A DNA stretch of 64,000 nucleotides from Rubrivivax sp. Lineage in GTDB: Bacteria; Pseudomonadota; Gammaproteobacteria; Burkholderiales; Burkholderiaceae_C. Each line of letters opens with the position of its first letter. The stretch's first letter is position 1. The position numbers and the translations under genes were made by a program. The stretch lies in contig JAIXSE010000021.1 of the NCBI GenBank assembly GCA_027484825.1, positions 372,001 through 436,000 on the forward strand, read 5' to 3'. The notes beneath the pieces are model-generated. The model saw only the letters and a program-made list of their open reading frames with translations, was not told the DNA's origin and searched no databases. Below, one piece after another: positions 1-8,560 of the stretch.

Positions 1-1427
1 CGCTCCAGGCTGCTCTGACGGTCGTAGGCGAGCGTCAGCTCCAGCTCCCGCCGCCGCAGGCTCTCCGTCAGAATCCGATTGGCCTCGCGCACCCGCTGGG
101 TGCTTTCCCCATACTTCAGCAGATGCACCCGCGCCATCACGATCAGCAGCGGCGGCAGCACCAGATGGGTGAGGTACATCGGGGTGCCCAGCAGTCTGAG
201 GATGGACCCGGGTGACGCCTCGCTGAGCGGCCCGATGCGATGCGTCATCACCAGAAAATCATGAAAGATCAGCAGGGCGGCCAGGCTCATGTGGATCAGC
301 AGGAGGATGGCCGGGCCGTTACGGGTGCGGCGCGCATACAGCGCCAGTCGAACCATCACCCAGAGCTGCAGGGGCAGCATCAACCAGATCCAGAAATGGG
401 CCAGATGGACCTCCCCACGGCTGCCCAAAAACGGGGAGATCAGTGCCGCAGTCGACGACGACAGCGTCACCAGCACCGCCATGGTCCGGCTCAGCGGCTC
501 CTGGATGAAACGCAGCACAAACAGAATGGTCAGGGCGTTCAGCGCGCCGGTGCAGACGTAAAAGCCCCACAGCCAGGCATCTCGCCAGGCCGCCGGAATG
601 TGCACCCACAGCGACAGGGTGTAGACCGTGGCCCAGAGCAGCGCCACCGCCCCGATCAGACCGAAAGTGTCGTCCTGCCGGTTGACCGCCCAGATGCCCA
701 CCATGAACAGCCCGGCCAACAGACAGAAGGCTTTGCTGGCATCGGCCAGGGATCCACCGATGAAGTCCACCACCTCGGTGATGAAGGCAATGGCGCCCAC
801 ATTCCCAATGTAGACTGGTGAGAAGATGAGATGGGGTTCCCAACTGGTGTACTCGATGACCAGGTGGTTCGGCCCCTGCGGCCTCAGCAGCTTGACTGGC
901 AGCGGCACCATGATCGGGCGAAACCACATGAAACGGTCGTTGGCCGTGGAGCGCGGAAAGCCGTCCAGCCAGACCCCGTTGAGGTAGACATCCACCCCGT
1001 GCACGGCCTGGCTGATGAGGATGGCCTTGGCTGGACCGCGGAGATGAATTTCGCGGTTGCCCTCCCGCGTGTCGTCGTAGCTGTCGGCCGGCGCCAGGAA
1101 GGGATCCACATCGATGACCAGGCGGGCTTTGCGCAATCGGGTGGCGCCCTCCCGGTGGTCAACGATCGGCAGCATGGCGTCCACCTCGTTGTCCAGCAGC
1201 GGGCCGTCGAATCGCAGGGCATCGGGATCGTCGGGCGGGACGGCTCGCAGTTCGTAGCGCGATGCCTTGCCGATGGTGTGGATCGCCGCCATCTGGGTGC
1301 CGATATTCCACAGCATCAGCCCCATGAACACCAGCATCACGCTGAAGGCCAGGAGCGGACTCCACCAGAATCGACGACCCGCCGGCTCGGTCGATGTCCA
1401 TTCAGGCCATGAAGGAACCGTTGCCAT
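1..1427 (-). CDS. 7TM-DISM sensor histidine kinase, 3' part cut by window edge
   Basis: Reading the minus strand from an ATG at 1427 gives an open frame of about 475 codons that runs off the left edge. After one N-terminal hydrophobic helix (LLAFSVMLVFMGLMLW) comes a periplasmic beta-rich region of roughly 150 residues. A run of membrane helices follows, then LREANR/ESLRRRELELTLAYDR, a charged helix that in this family leads directly into the HisKA/HATPase module. This order (extracellular sensor, seven helices, coiled coil) is that of 7TMR-DISM sensor kinases. The catalytic domains lie outside the window, so a guanylate cyclase output remains possible, though the RRRELELTLAYDR linker is more typical of kinases. 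The ligand is unknown. Confidence 0.75.
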   Translation of the reverse strand, partial: MATVPSWPEWTSTEPAGRRFWWSPLLAFSVMLVFMGLMLWNIGTQMAAIHTIGKASRYELRAVPPDDPDALRFDGPLLDNEVDAMLPIVDHREGATRLRKARLVIDVDPFLAPADSYDDTREGNREIHLRGPAKAILISQAVHGVDVYLNGVWLDGFPRSTANDRFMWFRPIMVPLPVKLLRPQGPNHLVIEYTSWEPHLIFSPVYIGNVGAIAFITEVVDFIGGSLADASKAFCLLAGLFMVGIWAVNRQDDTFGLIGAVALLWATVYTLSLWVHIPAAWRDAWLWGFYVCTGALNALTILFVLRFIQEPLSRTMAVLVTLSSSTAALISPFLGSRGEVHLAHFWIWLMLPLQLWVMVRLALYARRTRNGPAILLLIHMSLAALLIFHDFLVMTHRIGPLSEASPGSILRLLGTPMYLTHLVLPPLLIVMARVHLLKYGESTQRVREANRILTESLRRRELELTLAYDRQSSLE

Positions 1428-1577
1428 CACACCCCCGGAACAGGTGGCTGTCCCGGTCTTCACGAATCGGGACTGCGACTCGGCACCGCTGCTGAAGCGG
1501 CATTCGCTGCCGGGGGAGAAGCGGAGGGCGTCAGGCCAAAAGGGCGCCGACCTCGGCGCCGCTGACCGACATCCTGC

Positions 1578-1808
1578 TTAATGTAGCGCCAGATTCAGCT
1601 GGTCCACCACCTCCGCCCAGTCGGCATCTTCGAGCAGCAGGTCCTTCAGCAGCCGGGCCTGGGACGGCGTCCAGAACGGCGCCTCGGTGATCTTGACGTC
1701 ATTGGGCAGCGGGCGGTGCTCGTCAATGAAGCGGCGGATCTCGGACTCCGAGGAGGGTAGACCCAGTTGATCGAAAAGTTCGGAAAAGGGATGAACGCTG
1801 GGTTCCAT
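1578..1808 (-). CDS. DUF2789 family small protein
   Basis: A 76-residue protein starting MEPSVHPFSELFDQLGLPS. The ATG at 1808 is preceded by AGGAG at a good distance, which is why this start is preferred over the longer frame reaching 2033. The length, the N-terminal FSELFDQLGLP segment and the central HRPLPNDVKITEAPFWTPSQARLL match DUF2789, a small cytosolic acidic family of unknown function common in beta- and gammaproteobacteria. It is transcribed away from the MEDS/kinase operon, with about 100 bp between the two start codons, so the two units share a divergent promoter region. Confidence 0.8.
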   Translation of the reverse strand: MEPSVHPFSELFDQLGLPSSESEIRRFIDEHRPLPNDVKITEAPFWTPSQARLLKDLLLEDADWAEVVDQLNLALH

Positions 1809-1914
1809 ATGAGACTCCTGAAAGGTCAGTTCTTTGAAAATGCTGCTTTGCCCCTCGCACGAGAGACCCCCTGGCAAGGCTAACATCGTGCCCGGGATCT
1901 CCAGGGGAGCTTTG

Positions 1915-2643
1915 ATGACCACAAGCCAGGACCAGCGACTGTCCGACCCCCCCGCCAGCGATGCGGCGGAGGAGTCGCGCCTGCGCCTGGCGGGCAGTCG
2001 GCTTCGGCACTTCCATGTCTGCGCGTTTTTCAACAGCAGGGAAGAAGAGCATCAAGTGCTGGGCTCCTTTTACCGGGACGGGGTGCGGCTGGGGGAGCGC
2101 AATCTGCATCTCGTGGAATCGGGCTCGATGGCGGCGCATCGCGCCCATCTGGCGGCCGGTGGCATGGACGTGCCCGGTTGTGAAGCCTGCGGCCAACTGG
2201 TCATGATGCCTTGGCACCATGCCTATCTGGACGACGCCGGCGTGTTCGACCGCCAGCGGGTGCTGACGCTGATCGACCAGGTCACCCGGGAGGCGAGTGC
2301 GCCGGGCTCCGTGCCGGTGCGGGTGATGGGGCAGATGGACTGGATCGTCCAGCCGGGCGTGGATCGCTCCGAGGTCATTGCCTACGAGGCCGAGGTCAAT
2401 GAGGTGCTGGCCCGGCATCAACAGCCGGCCATCTGCGTCTACGACATCGCCACGCTGGACGGTGCGATGATGATGGACTTGCTGCGGACCCATCCGCTCA
2501 CGCTGATCGGCGGTGCGCTCCGGGAAAACCCGTTCTACACCCCACCCGCGCAGATGCTGAAGGAATTGGCCGCCCGCCGAGGGGGCGATGTCGTGGGCGA
2601 TGTCGTGGGTGGTACGGCGTCGGTGCGGCTCACAATGACCTGA
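1915..2643 (+). CDS. MEDS (DcmR-like sensory) domain protein
   Basis: A 242-residue protein. The ATG at 1915 follows AGGGGAG, which decides it over an upstream ATG at 1834. The segment RHFHVCAFFNSREEEHQVLGSFYRDGVRLGERNLHLVE near residues 31-70 and the later ICVYDIATLDGAMMMDLLRTHPLTLIGG are characteristic of the MEDS domain, first named from the dichloromethane regulator DcmR and found in methanogen and methylotroph sensors. Family members often sit beside histidine kinases and act as sensory inputs, but their ligand is generally unknown. The next gene, a hybrid kinase, starts 11 bp downstream, so the two are probably co-transcribed and may work together. Confidence 0.8.
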   Translation: MTTSQDQRLSDPPASDAAEESRLRLAGSRLRHFHVCAFFNSREEEHQVLGSFYRDGVRLGERNLHLVESGSMAAHRAHLAAGGMDVPGCEACGQLVMMPWHHAYLDDAGVFDRQRVLTLIDQVTREASAPGSVPVRVMGQMDWIVQPGVDRSEVIAYEAEVNEVLARHQQPAICVYDIATLDGAMMMDLLRTHPLTLIGGALRENPFYTPPAQMLKELAARRGGDVVGDVVGGTASVRLTMT

Positions 2644-2654
2644 TCAAAACGCCA

Positions 2655-4280
2655 ATGCGCGCACTGCATCTTGAGACAGGCCGACCGGTGTCGGCGGCCG
2701 ACGAGGCGCTTCGGGACCTGATGGGCCTGCTGGCGCTGCCTGCGCTGTGGGTCGGCCGGGATGCCGCCACCGTCCTGCAGCTGACCACCGAGGCGGTGAA
2801 CAGCATTGTGAGCACGGCGGTCTGCCTGGTGCGGGCGCCGCTCTCGGCCGGCGCCGAGCCCTCCACCTGGCTGTATGTGGGCGGCGTCCAGGTGGATGCC
2901 GAGTCCGCCTGGGACGGCTTCATCGACACCTGCCTGCGCATCGACGAAGGCCCCGAAGACCCGGTCGCACTGACCTCGCCGCTGGGCACGCTGCGGGTGG
3001 TGAGGCTGCATCTCGGTCCGGCCGGTCGGTTCGGCGGCCTGTGGTTCGGCTCCTCCCGAGGCGATTTTCCGTCCCTGCACCAGAGCGCCTTCATGCGCGC
3101 CGCCGCGACACTGGCCGGTACCGGTCTGCACGCCGCGCGACTGGACCAGGAACGCGAACGCGCCGCTCGCGCCAAGGATGAGTTCCTGGCCATGCTCGGC
3201 CATGAGTTGCGCAATCCGCTGGCGCCCATCTCCACGGCGCTGCATCTCATCAAGCTGCGCAATGACGGCCTGGGCCGTGAGCACCAGATCATCGAGCGCC
3301 AGGTCGGCCACCTCTCCAAGCTGGTGGACGACCTGCTGGACATCACCCGCATCACCCGCGGCAAGGTGGACTTGAGCCGACAGCCGGTGGAGGTGGAATC
3401 GCTGCTCACCGATGCCATCGAGGGCGTCAGCCCCTTGCTGGAAGAACGGCAGCAACTGCTCAGCACCCGTTTTGAGGTCCCGGCCGACGTGCGACTCGTA
3501 GGCGACCCGGGGCGTCTGCGCCAGGTGCTGGTGAACCTGCTCAGCAATGCCGCCAAATACACGCCGGTGCATGGACAGGTCAGCATCCGGGCGGAGGTGC
3601 TGGGGGCGCAGGAACTGATGATCGAGGTCAGCGACAACGGCGCCGGGATTGATCCCGAGCTGCTCCCCCGCATCTTCGACCTCTTCGAGCAGGGCACCAC
3701 CACCCTGGACCGTGCCAAGGGCGGGCTGGGCATTGGCCTGGCCATCGTCAAGCAACTGGTCGACCTGCATGGGGGCCGGGTGGAAGCCCACAGCGAAGGC
3801 GTGGGGCAGGGGGCCCGCTTTCGGGTGATGCTGCCGGCTGTGCGCATGTCGGCCGAAGTGCCCGCCCAACCGACGCCTGCGCCGCAGCCCCAGGACCAGG
3901 GGGCGCCTGGCCGCATCCTGGTGGTCGACGACAACCGTGACGCCGCCGAAACCCTGGGCCTGGCGCTGCGCTACAGCGGTTATGACGTGGAGACCACCAC
4001 TTTGCCGCAGGAAGTGCTGGGTCTGCTGGCCCGGCGCCCGTTTGATGTGGCGGTGCTGGACATCGGCATGCCGGTCATCGACGGCTATGAACTGGCGGCG
4101 CTGATCCGCACAGGCATGGCGGAGCGGACGCCGCGGCTGATCGCGCTGACCGGCTACGGACAGTCGTCCGACCGCGACAAGGCGCTGGCCACCGGTTTCG
4201 ACGAACACATGGTCAAGCCCATCGACCTGGAGCGGCTGCTCCACACCTTGGAGGGGATGATCCCCCGCCGTGCCCCCTAG
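2655..4280 (+). CDS. Cytosolic hybrid histidine kinase with C-terminal receiver
   Basis: 541 residues with no membrane segments. Residues 1-165 form an N-terminal sensor region without an obvious family. The HisKA helix carries LGHELRNPL with the phospho-acceptor His183. The HATPase domain shows the N box LVNLLSNAAKY (about 292-302), SDNGAGI and GGLGIGLAIV (about 356-365). A Pro/Gln-rich linker joins it to a receiver domain (about 418-540) with VVDDN and the acceptor Asp469 in VAVLDIGMP. It sits between the MEDS gene and an OmpR-type regulator in a four-gene signalling operon, and its output is probably that regulator. Confidence 0.9.
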   Translation: MRALHLETGRPVSAADEALRDLMGLLALPALWVGRDAATVLQLTTEAVNSIVSTAVCLVRAPLSAGAEPSTWLYVGGVQVDAESAWDGFIDTCLRIDEGPEDPVALTSPLGTLRVVRLHLGPAGRFGGLWFGSSRGDFPSLHQSAFMRAAATLAGTGLHAARLDQERERAARAKDEFLAMLGHELRNPLAPISTALHLIKLRNDGLGREHQIIERQVGHLSKLVDDLLDITRITRGKVDLSRQPVEVESLLTDAIEGVSPLLEERQQLLSTRFEVPADVRLVGDPGRLRQVLVNLLSNAAKYTPVHGQVSIRAEVLGAQELMIEVSDNGAGIDPELLPRIFDLFEQGTTTLDRAKGGLGIGLAIVKQLVDLHGGRVEAHSEGVGQGARFRVMLPAVRMSAEVPAQPTPAPQPQDQGAPGRILVVDDNRDAAETLGLALRYSGYDVETTTLPQEVLGLLARRPFDVAVLDIGMPVIDGYELAALIRTGMAERTPRLIALTGYGQSSDRDKALATGFDEHMVKPIDLERLLHTLEGMIPRRAP

Positions 4281-4311
4281 AATCCTTCTGAACTTCTGCG
4301 CTCCCGCGCTC

Positions 4312-5136
4312 ATGTCCTTGACTGGTCCTTCTCTCGTCCCTCCCTTGTCCGGCACGCCGGCACCCACCCACATCGCCGTTCTGGATGATGAGCCCGACAT
4401 CACCCTCCTGTTGGCGGGTTACCTCGGCACGCACGGGTTTCGGACGACGCAACTGCACAGCGGCCGGGCCCTGATGGACTTGATGGCCAGCGACCCCCCA
4501 CAACTGGTGCTGCTCGACCTGGGCCTGCCCGGCGAGGACGGGTTCGCCATCGCGCGGCAGTTGCGGGAGCACTGGCGCTGCGGGCTGGTCATCGTGACCG
4601 GACGGGGCGATGCGGTGGACAAGGTGGTCGGTCTGGAGATCGGGGCGGACGACTACGTCACCAAACCCTTTGACCTTCGCGAGCTGGTGGCCCGGGTCAA
4701 GGCCGTGCTGCGCCGACTGCAGGCGGAACCCGCGCAGGCCCCGGCCCCCGTCACCGCCAGCGCGGCGACGCCTCAGGCGGCGCTTCAAGACGAGCCGGAC
4801 GACCGCGAACTGCTGCATTTCGAGGGCTGGTCCCTGGACGTGGCGGCCCGGCGGCTGAACGATGAAGCCGGTGCGGAGGTCATGCTCACCACCGGTGAAT
4901 TCGACCTGCTGCTGACCTTTGCCCAGCATCCGGGGCGGGTGCTGTCGCGGGACTTCCTGCTGGAACACACCCGGGGGCGGGAATCGTCGCCCTTTGACCG
5001 CACCATCGATGTGCAGGTCGGGCGGCTGCGCCGCAAGCTGGGTACCGATGCCAATGATGGCCGATGGATCAAATCCATCCGCGGCGCCGGCTACCTCTTC
5101 GTGCCTCGCGTCACCACCACACGAGCGGCCTCATGA
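4312..5136 (+). CDS. OmpR-family two-component response regulator
   Basis: A receiver domain with IAVLDDEPDI, acceptor Asp69 in LVLLDLGLPGEDG and Lys118 in DDYVTKPFDL is followed by an Ala/Pro-rich linker. The winged-helix DNA-binding domain contains LTTGEFDLLLTFAQHPGRVLSRDFLL and the typical DVQVGRLRRKLG. The ATG at 4312 gives 274 residues. A GTG at 4270, overlapping the previous stop and preceded by GGAGGGG, would add 14 residues and cannot be excluded. Its stop overlaps the next start (ATGA at 5133-5136), so expression of the following kinase is translationally coupled. It is the likely transcriptional output of the adjacent kinases. Confidence 0.88.
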   Translation: MSLTGPSLVPPLSGTPAPTHIAVLDDEPDITLLLAGYLGTHGFRTTQLHSGRALMDLMASDPPQLVLLDLGLPGEDGFAIARQLREHWRCGLVIVTGRGDAVDKVVGLEIGADDYVTKPFDLRELVARVKAVLRRLQAEPAQAPAPVTASAATPQAALQDEPDDRELLHFEGWSLDVAARRLNDEAGAEVMLTTGEFDLLLTFAQHPGRVLSRDFLLEHTRGRESSPFDRTIDVQVGRLRRKLGTDANDGRWIKSIRGAGYLFVPRVTTTRAAS

Positions 5137-7229
5137 GCGGCGCGGTGAACGAGCCGCTGGCCTCGGCGCCGCTGCCGCCCGGCATCGACGCCACCACCGT
5201 GTTCCGGTCGCTCTTTGTGGCCTCGCCGGACGGGATTCTGCTGGTGGATGCCCAAGGCATCATCCTGCTGGCCAGCCCTTCGGCCGAGCGGCTGCTGGGC
5301 TATGACGCCGGCACCCTGGCCGGCCTGCACATCGAGGCGCTGGTGCCGGACAGCATCCGGCCTCGTCACGCCGAATTCCGTGAACGTTACGGTCATGCGC
5401 CGCGGGCCCGGCCCATGGGCACGCAGATGGATCTGGTGGCCAAGCGCCGTGACGGCAGCGAGGTCATGGTGGAGATTGCGCTCAGTCCGCTGCAGTCCCA
5501 TGGGCTGCCGTATGTGATGGCGTCGGTGCGGGGCATCGGTGAATATCCGCGTGTGCGGCAGGCTCTGCAGCGGGCGCGATGCAGCGAGCATCTCGCCCAG
5601 CTCGGCAAGCTGGCGGTGGATGCGCGGGACCCGCAGGAGATTCTGGGCCAGGCGCCCGCCATCGCCGCAGAGGCGCTGGAGCTGCGCACCGCCATGCTGC
5701 ATCTGCTCGACCCGGGTCGCACCTTGCTGCGACTGGCGGGTGGCGTGGGCCTGGGTGCCGGCGAGGTGCTGGGCGCCAGCGCCGCATGGCGGGCCGACTC
5801 GCCGGAAGGTCTGGTGCTGACCGGCTCCCAACCCGTGATCGTGGAAGACCTCAGGCAGGAGCAGCGCTTTCCGGTGGAGCATGCGCTGCGCCTGGGGCGG
5901 CTGTCGCTGTTGTCGGTGCCGGTGTCGGACCGCGGCAAGGTGGTGGGGGCGCTGACCGTCTGGTCCGGACTTGACCGCCGCTTCGGCGATGCAGAACTGC
6001 GCTTCATGGAGTCGGTGGCCAACCTGCTGGGCACCTGTCTGCAGCGAGCCCAGACCGAGGAGGCGCTCAGCCACTCCCAGCGCCTGGAGGCGGTCGGGCA
6101 GCTGACCGGCGGCATTGCGCATGACTTCAACAACCTGCTCACCGTCATCCAGGGCAACCTGCAGGTGCTGGCGGATCTGCCGTCCATCACGGCGGACCCG
6201 CTTGCGCCTCAACTGGTGGCCGCTGCCACCCGCGCTTCACGCCGGGGCGCCGACCTGACTGGCAAGTTGCTGGCCTTCTCGCGTCGGCAGGTGCTGCAAC
6301 CCACCGCGGTGGATGTGGAGGCGCTGCTGCGCTCGCTGGCCGACATGCTGCGACGCACGCTGGACCAGCGGATCCGCATCCATGTCGACGTCAGCAGCGG
6401 CTGCCCGGATGTGCTGGCGGATGCCAGTCAGCTTGAATCTGCCGTGCTCAATATCGCGATCAATGCCCGGGATGCGATGCCCGAGGGCGGAGATCTGGTC
6501 TTCTCGGCCGCGCCGCTGCCAGCGCTGACGGCCGAGCTGCGGGAACAACTGGAACTGGGTCCGCAAGACCCGGCACCGGCCTATGTGCGCATCGCCATCA
6601 GCGATACCGGCACCGGCATGCCGGACGCGGTGAAGGAACGGGCCTTTGAGCCCTTCTTCACCACCAAGCAGGCCGGCCGCGGCACCGGGCTCGGTCTCAG
6701 TACGGTGTATGGCTTTGCGCGGCAGTCGCAAGGCACGGTGCTGATCGACAGCGAAGCCGGTCATGGCACGGTGCTGAGCATCGTGTTGCCGCAGCCGCCC
6801 GCGGAGGCGATGGAAGCGCGCGCCGAATTGCCGGCGGCCAGTGAAGTGGCGCCCGGGACACGGGTGTTGCTGGTGGAAGATGATGCAGAAGTGCGTCTGG
6901 TGGCCCGACGGTTCCTGAAGGACCTGGGCTGCGGCGTCACCGCCTGTGCCAGCGGGGAAGAGGCGCTGGCCTGGTTGCAGGAGCTGCGGGAGCGGGGGGA
7001 CATCCCTCCCATGTGTCTGCTCAGCGATGTGGCGCTGGGCGCAGGCATGCGCGGCACGGAACTGGCCCGTCAGGTGCAGGAGGCCTGGCCGGCGATGAAG
7101 ATTCTGCTGACCTCGGGCTTCTCCGCCGACTTGCTGCAGGGGGCGTCGGACTGGCCCTGGCCCTTGTTGCCCAAGCCTTACAACCGGGCAGATCTGGCCG
7201 AGGCTCTGGCCCGCGTGCTGCGGGACTGA
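5133..7229 (+). CDS. PAS-GAF hybrid histidine kinase
   Basis: 698 residues starting at the ATG overlapping the previous stop. An N-terminal PAS domain (about 20-135; FRSLFVASPDGILLVDAQGII) is followed by a GAF domain (about 150-305). The kinase core has GGIAHDFNNLL with His330, an atypical Asn-rich H box shared with the NtrB-like HisKA group. It also shows SDTGTGMP, FFTTKQAGRGTGLGLSTVYG, and a C-terminal receiver with LVEDD and Asp632 in LLSDVALG. There are no membrane helices, so the signal is cytosolic (a small ligand, redox state or light, judging by the domains). It is the last gene of the signalling operon and converges with the FNR-like gene downstream. Confidence 0.9.
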   Translation: MSGAVNEPLASAPLPPGIDATTVFRSLFVASPDGILLVDAQGIILLASPSAERLLGYDAGTLAGLHIEALVPDSIRPRHAEFRERYGHAPRARPMGTQMDLVAKRRDGSEVMVEIALSPLQSHGLPYVMASVRGIGEYPRVRQALQRARCSEHLAQLGKLAVDARDPQEILGQAPAIAAEALELRTAMLHLLDPGRTLLRLAGGVGLGAGEVLGASAAWRADSPEGLVLTGSQPVIVEDLRQEQRFPVEHALRLGRLSLLSVPVSDRGKVVGALTVWSGLDRRFGDAELRFMESVANLLGTCLQRAQTEEALSHSQRLEAVGQLTGGIAHDFNNLLTVIQGNLQVLADLPSITADPLAPQLVAAATRASRRGADLTGKLLAFSRRQVLQPTAVDVEALLRSLADMLRRTLDQRIRIHVDVSSGCPDVLADASQLESAVLNIAINARDAMPEGGDLVFSAAPLPALTAELREQLELGPQDPAPAYVRIAISDTGTGMPDAVKERAFEPFFTTKQAGRGTGLGLSTVYGFARQSQGTVLIDSEAGHGTVLSIVLPQPPAEAMEARAELPAASEVAPGTRVLLVEDDAEVRLVARRFLKDLGCGVTACASGEEALAWLQELRERGDIPPMCLLSDVALGAGMRGTELARQVQEAWPAMKILLTSGFSADLLQGASDWPWPLLPKPYNRADLAEALARVLRD

Positions 7230-7284
7230 GCCCGCGCACGACGGTGAGTGCGGTGTTTGCCGCGGCCCGCGGGGGACGGACCGA

Positions 7285-8148
7285 TCACTGCAGGCGTGCG
7301 GTGCGGGCCGAGGAGCCGCTGATGACGTACTGCTCCAGACGGGTCAGGTCCGGGATGCTAATCTGACGGCGGCCCCGCTCACCAAAGCGGATCAGTTGTT
7401 CACGATTCAGGCGGGACAGGCAGCGGCTGACGGTTTCCAGCGTCATGCCCAGGTAGTTGCCCAGATCGGCGCGGGTCATGCGCAGCGTGAGCTCATCGGC
7501 ACGCAGGCCGCGCTGGGCCATGCTGCGCGCCCAGGCACACAGGAATTCCGCCACTCGGGCCTGCGAGGCCAGGGTGCAGACCGACATCAGCGATTCACGC
7601 TCCCGGCGGATTTCGGTGCTCATGGCCTCATGGACCACGGCCATCAGCTCAGGGTGGCGGACGCAGCCTTCCAGCAGGGTGGCGTAGGGGATGATGGAGA
7701 CGTTGCCGGTGTCCATGGCGACGGCGTCGCAGGCATGGCGGCCGTAGGCGATGCCGCTGAAACCGAGCCAATCGCCGCGGAACTTCAGGCTGACGATCTG
7801 CTCGCGGCCGTCCAGGCTGCGGCTGACCAGCTTGTAGGCCCCGGAGTTGATGAGGAAGACGGTGTTGAAAGGCAGTCCGGAGTGATACAGCACATCCCCG
7901 GGGCGCACGACCTTGGACGCGGGCTGCACCAGCTCACGCACCGTGCGCATCATCTCCAGCATGCGCTGCTGCGGATCTTGCAGCGACTGGAAGCCCTGGA
8001 ACGGCATGAAGCTGTCATGCAGGTCCGCGGTGTCATCCAACAGGGAGGACGGCAGTCCGGACACCGGGCGGGACGGGAAGGCGGGGAGACGGTCGCGCGA
8101 AATTTGATGGGAGCGGTCGTGCTGGATGAGTTGAGCGGCTTCGGACAT
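7285..8148 (-). CDS. Crp/Fnr-family transcription regulator without N-terminal cysteine cluster
   Basis: 287 residues from the ATG at 8148 (MSEAAQLIQ). A cyclic-nucleotide-binding-like beta roll (RPGDVLYHSGLPFNTVFLINSGAYKLVS) is followed by a dimerisation helix and an FNR-type winged helix whose recognition helix reads LGMTLETVSRCLSRL. The E-x2-SR pattern predicts TTGAT half-site recognition, as in FNR/FixK. The first roughly 80 residues contain no cysteine, so the four-cysteine [4Fe-4S] site of true FNR is absent, although a central Cys (RHACDAV) remains. It may be closer to FixK/DNR-like members or be governed by another protein. A matching site lies in its own upstream region. Confidence 0.85.
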   Translation of the reverse strand: MSEAAQLIQHDRSHQISRDRLPAFPSRPVSGLPSSLLDDTADLHDSFMPFQGFQSLQDPQQRMLEMMRTVRELVQPASKVVRPGDVLYHSGLPFNTVFLINSGAYKLVSRSLDGREQIVSLKFRGDWLGFSGIAYGRHACDAVAMDTGNVSIIPYATLLEGCVRHPELMAVVHEAMSTEIRRERESLMSVCTLASQARVAEFLCAWARSMAQRGLRADELTLRMTRADLGNYLGMTLETVSRCLSRLNREQLIRFGERGRRQISIPDLTRLEQYVISGSSARTARLQ

Positions 8149-8315
8149 GATCGTTTCGGTCGTTGAGGTGTTGACACGCATCCTAAAAAACGGTCGCAAC
8201 CGGAGTGGCAATCGACAACATCGCTGGGTAACACTGGGTGAACCGACGGTAACGATCAGATGACTTTGCGCATCCGCTCAAGTTGTTTTTGGCTGTACTC
8301 CTGAAGAGGAGTTGG

Positions 8316-8333
8316 TTGATTGACAACAATCAA
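8316..8333. promoter_or_regulatory. FNR/FixK-type box between the divergent genes
   Basis: The sequence TTGATTGACAACAATCAA contains TTGAC-AACA-ATCAA (8320-8333), one mismatch from the FNR consensus TTGAT-N4-ATCAA. The whole 18 bp is also a perfect inverted repeat with arms TTGATTG and CAATCAA. It lies between the FNR-like gene (start 8148) and the OTCase-like gene (start 8561), so it could serve autoregulation, activation of the rightward gene, or both. Confidence 0.7.
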
Positions 8334-8380
8334 CGATTGCGGGCGGTGCGGCACTTAGGCTGTCGCCCACGTACAAGAAG

Positions 8381-8398
8381 TGCCACATCCGTGTGGCA
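8381..8398. promoter_or_regulatory. Perfect inverted repeat, possible leader hairpin or second operator
   Basis: TGCCACATCCGTGTGGCA has 7-bp perfect arms and a TCCG loop. It lies about 55 bp downstream of the FNR-type box and 160 bp upstream of the OTCase-like start, so a rightward transcript would carry it as a hairpin in its 5' leader. No known operator was recognised. Confidence 0.35.
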
Positions 8399-8560
8399 TC
8401 CCCGCCCGCCATGCTTCATGCCCCCCCGTCTGATCGAGAACCGCCCCGCGCTCCTGCCGGCACCACGGCGCTGCCGGCGTCCGGCATGCCCTCGGGCAGC
8501 GAGCGGGTGGGCGATCGGGGCAGTGGCGAGCGGGGGAGCGCAAACCGGGAGGAAAGCGTC

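Noticed and set aside
240-821. Long plus-strand frames opposite the 7TM kinase, and similar antisense frames elsewhere (for example 2535-4403, 9788-10192, 56614-57969)
   Set aside because: These are GC-rich shadow frames rich in Arg, Gly, His and Gln that mirror clear genes on the other strand.
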